Below, piece by piece: positions 62,047 to 64,000 of a stretch of 64,000 nt of DNA. The stretch comes from Pseudomonas gingeri (GTDB lineage: Bacteria; Pseudomonadota; Gammaproteobacteria; Pseudomonadales; Pseudomonadaceae), in contig NZ_JACAOR010000018.1 of assembly GCF_013386115.1 (NCBI RefSeq), forward strand, positions 62,001-126,000. The letters are read 5' to 3'. Under the pieces are notes generated by a model. It ran no database searches and was not told where the DNA came from. It saw nothing but the letters and a program-made list of their open reading frames with translations. Within the stretch, counting starts at the first letter, position 1. Each line of letters starts with the position of its first letter. A program made the translations under genes and the position numbers.

Positions 62047-62256
62047 CTAAACTATCCACTTCACCTCAAAATCAACTAGCTGAGCCTGAAGCCCTGCCTC
62101 ATGCTCGAACCAGTAGTCAAACCCTTCAACATCACTTTTCTTCAAGTAAAGATAATACCCGCCAGTGTCGCCATCACGGTCGTCCGCAACAACAATTTCC
62201 CAGCCAGAATATTCGCCAGTGACAACAATACCCTTCCGAACGATAGACATATGCAT
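62047..62256 (-). CDS. Immunity gene of the resident CdiA
   Basis: 69 residues, MHMSIVRKGIVVTGEYSGWE, then GGYYLYLKKSDVEGFDYWFE. Starts 3 bases after the cdiA stop. Small, acidic, cytoplasmic. By position it is the cdiI protecting against the toxin end of the gene upstream. Family not recognised. Confidence 0.7.
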   Translation of the reverse strand: MHMSIVRKGIVVTGEYSGWEIVVADDRDGDTGGYYLYLKKSDVEGFDYWFEHEAGLQAQLVDFEVKWIV

Positions 62257-62259
62257 ATC

Positions 62260-64000
62260 CTAGTCCGCATAGGGAACATGGTTGTTAGAAATATATTTTC
62301 CAGTCACAGGGTCTTTAACTCCGAAATGTACATGTGGAACTCCCGGAGCGTGTGCTCCTGATATAGATCCTGAATCGATACGGAACTCCTTGGTGCCATC
62401 AGCGCTGTGAAACACCCCTGAGCCGGGCTTACCGATTTCCCTGTACCCGGAACCGAGATATTTTTGCCCTGCTGATAGAGCCTCATCAGTTGTGAGCGTC
62501 ATAGAGCTCGTGAAATTTTTCTTACCAGATAGAGTTTCATTGATAACTTGATCTACACGCTGCCCAGCACCTGCTTCCAGTTGAATCTGTTTTTCAGCAT
62601 TAACAAAGGTTTTCCAGTTATTAGTAGGACCAGCTAGTGGAGTCCGTGAAATATCAGTAGCTTTTGTACCCTCAAATAACTTCTGAATTGATTCCGAATA
62701 AGAACCTAACGAGCTAGAGCCGTCAGGATACACAACCTTCATCGCATCGTCACTCACCGTGACGAGACTGCCTTTAGGTACGACCTTACCATCTGCCAAC
62801 GTGATATCGCCGCTCAAGCGAACCGTCGTATTCGCTTGAATAGTAAGGCTTTCTACATAATTCGCTCCACCTACCAGTACAGGACCCGGCAGAACTGCAG
62901 GGGGAGTAGTCTTGGGCCCGCCCGCACTGGAGCCAATAAACTCAAGCCTATCAACCTTCCCTTGAATAGCCAGTGGTGTCGCATCTGCCGCAATCGCCTT
63001 GTACGAGCTGCTGGAAACATCAATACCCGCTTTCGACAGTATCGAGGCTCCCTTGGCGATATTACCTTCGCTTCCAGCCACAACGGTCACGAATACCCCA
63101 AACACGCCCCCCAGCTGCTGCCCCAGCTTCTCGGAACGCACGTCCCCACCATGCTCAAGGGCGTCGGAGACCAGAGCCAGTTGTTCTCTTACCTGATCAT
63201 ATTTGTCACCAAGTATTTTCTGGGCATCGGCCGTCAGGAGGAACTCGTTCATAACGGCAATACTTTCGCCGGGATGCGCCATGAAGCCTGCCGCGCCATC
63301 GAGCGTTGCCAGCCCTGTCGAGGCGACTTCGTCAGTGAACCCTTTGCCAAATCCTGTCAGCGACTCCAGACCTTGGCTGGCACTTATCCGGTCCCATTTC
63401 CCCAAAATGGAAAGCCACTCACTGATAGACGTAGCAGCGTTCAGTTCTTTGTTACGCTGAGCCTTTTGCGCATTGCCAAGCCAGTTGTTGTCAACATTCG
63501 CGATAGCGGTGTTGTTGGCCGTTGCCGCTCCATTTGCATCACTCATGGCCGCGATACCGGTCACAAGGCTGGTGATGATGTTTCGCTTGGCCTCACGCTC
63601 TTCATTGGTTTCATCGGGGCGAGGTGCCCCGAACAGCCCGGCCAACACACCGCTTGCGGAGCCGGCCAGGGCACCCGCGGAACAACTTTGATTACTCGCC
63701 GCGGCCCCTGCGCACCCTAGAATCGCATGCAAGGCCGAATGCTCCGCACTCCCCTCTTTCAAGCCAGCTGCTACCAGTTTTCCTATGTAAGCAGAACCTT
63801 GCTGCTGCACATAGTTAACAACCATATTCTGAGCGAACTGCGCGGTACTACCACCAACATTACCGCTGACCCCTGCAACCAGTGCCGTTGCAATTTGACG
63901 ATAGGTACCTCCAGCCCCCCAGTCGTTCTCAAGATCCCTGGCTTGCTGATTAAGCATCAGATATCTATTTCGATGAGCAGCTTGATCGTCTGGATCCGAG
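62260..64000 (-). CDS. cdiA: CdiA-like contact-dependent inhibition exoprotein, C-terminal part
   Basis: Open from the window edge (reading DPDDQAAHRNRYLMLNQQAR) for about 580 residues; the beta-helix and secretion domains lie outside. Visible: the small glycine/alanine segment (ALHAILGCAGAAASNQSCSA), pretoxin region with VDNNWL, a variant of the VENN motif (about residue 170), a second helical region, then the variable toxin end. The toxin ends DGTKEFRIDSGSISGAHAPG, then PHVHFGVKDPVTGKYISNNH; His-rich, possibly a metal-dependent nuclease. Exported by a CdiB partner not seen here. Confidence 0.85.
   Translation of the reverse strand, partial: SDPDDQAAHRNRYLMLNQQARDLENDWGAGGTYRQIATALVAGVSGNVGGSTAQFAQNMVVNYVQQQGSAYIGKLVAAGLKEGSAEHSALHAILGCAGAAASNQSCSAGALAGSASGVLAGLFGAPRPDETNEEREAKRNIITSLVTGIAAMSDANGAATANNTAIANVDNNWLGNAQKAQRNKELNAATSISEWLSILGKWDRISASQGLESLTGFGKGFTDEVASTGLATLDGAAGFMAHPGESIAVMNEFLLTADAQKILGDKYDQVREQLALVSDALEHGGDVRSEKLGQQLGGVFGVFVTVVAGSEGNIAKGASILSKAGIDVSSSSYKAIAADATPLAIQGKVDRLEFIGSSAGGPKTTPPAVLPGPVLVGGANYVESLTIQANTTVRLSGDITLADGKVVPKGSLVTVSDDAMKVVYPDGSSSLGSYSESIQKLFEGTKATDISRTPLAGPTNNWKTFVNAEKQIQLEAGAGQRVDQVINETLSGKKNFTSSMTLTTDEALSAGQKYLGSGYREIGKPGSGVFHSADGTKEFRIDSGSISGAHAPGVPHVHFGVKDPVTGKYISNNHVPYAD

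Overview
This is a chromosomal window from a fluorescent-group Pseudomonas. The evidence is the housekeeping block thrS-infC-rpmI-rplT-pheS-pheT-ihfA, a bkdR/bkdA1-bkdA2-bkdB-lpdV locus, an OprD-type porin, an RsmE-like CsrA protein, DUF1654 and DUF3077-like proteins, and REP palindromes built around GGCTTGCC. Core genes are GC rich; several islands are clearly AT richer.

Layout. 2-1170: end of a cytochrome c subunit and an XdhC-type maturation factor. 1292-3766: decayed, minus-strand remains of a polymorphic toxin C-terminus and several immunity genes. 3767-8704: copper resistance, with copA-copB leftward, a PtrA-like small protein, and copC-copD rightward. The three transcription units share a CopR-type box. 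8881-9530: a DUF3077-like gene behind a C4-antisense-RNA-like leader. 10125-11685: a phosphoribosyltransferase plus DprA-like pair that matches the ShosTA toxin-antitoxin/anti-phage system, in AT-rich DNA. 11950-13607: a lipoprotein gene, a degenerate copy of its 3' part, and a membrane protein between them. 13766-21227: tRNA-Pro(GGG), a MerR regulator and the translation operon. 21617-23293: small secreted, cold-shock and I78-inhibitor genes. 23421-30417: the ribose operon rbsBACRKD plus a nucleoside hydrolase, behind a perfect LacI-type operator. 31383-32359: a LexA-type box, a DUF1654 gene and endonuclease I. 33152-39090: rsmE, then bkdR divergent from the branched-chain keto-acid dehydrogenase operon. 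39124-54740: accessory metabolism, including a class II aldolase, an old-yellow-enzyme-type reductase, a XRE-cupin regulator, AlkC, an NCS2 permease, an SDR/TetR pair with a palindromic operator, an OprD porin, a LysR/MDR reductase pair, and DoxX, sensor kinase and DUF1275 genes. 54915-55963: kptA and a DUF4291 gene broken by one stop codon.

56131-64000 is the most striking part. It is the 3' end of a CdiA-like contact-dependent inhibition gene (5' end beyond the window) with its immunity gene, followed on the same strand by a cassette array of orphan toxin C-termini, each with its own immunity gene. Several toxins are frameshifted while the immunity frames stay open. Toxin stop and immunity start share four nucleotides (ATGA or GTGA) in four pairs here and in a fifth pair at 2862. 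The 13-mer GTTGGTGCAAAAG, coding for the VGAK pre-toxin linker, recurs at three cassette starts. A non-coding stretch inside the array carries ten head-to-tail 11-bp units at 60884-60993.

The best candidates for follow-up are the CDI cassette array with its junction repeats, the ShosTA-like pair, the C4-like RNA leader and the 11-bp phased repeat. All family names rest on motif recognition by eye; no database search was run.
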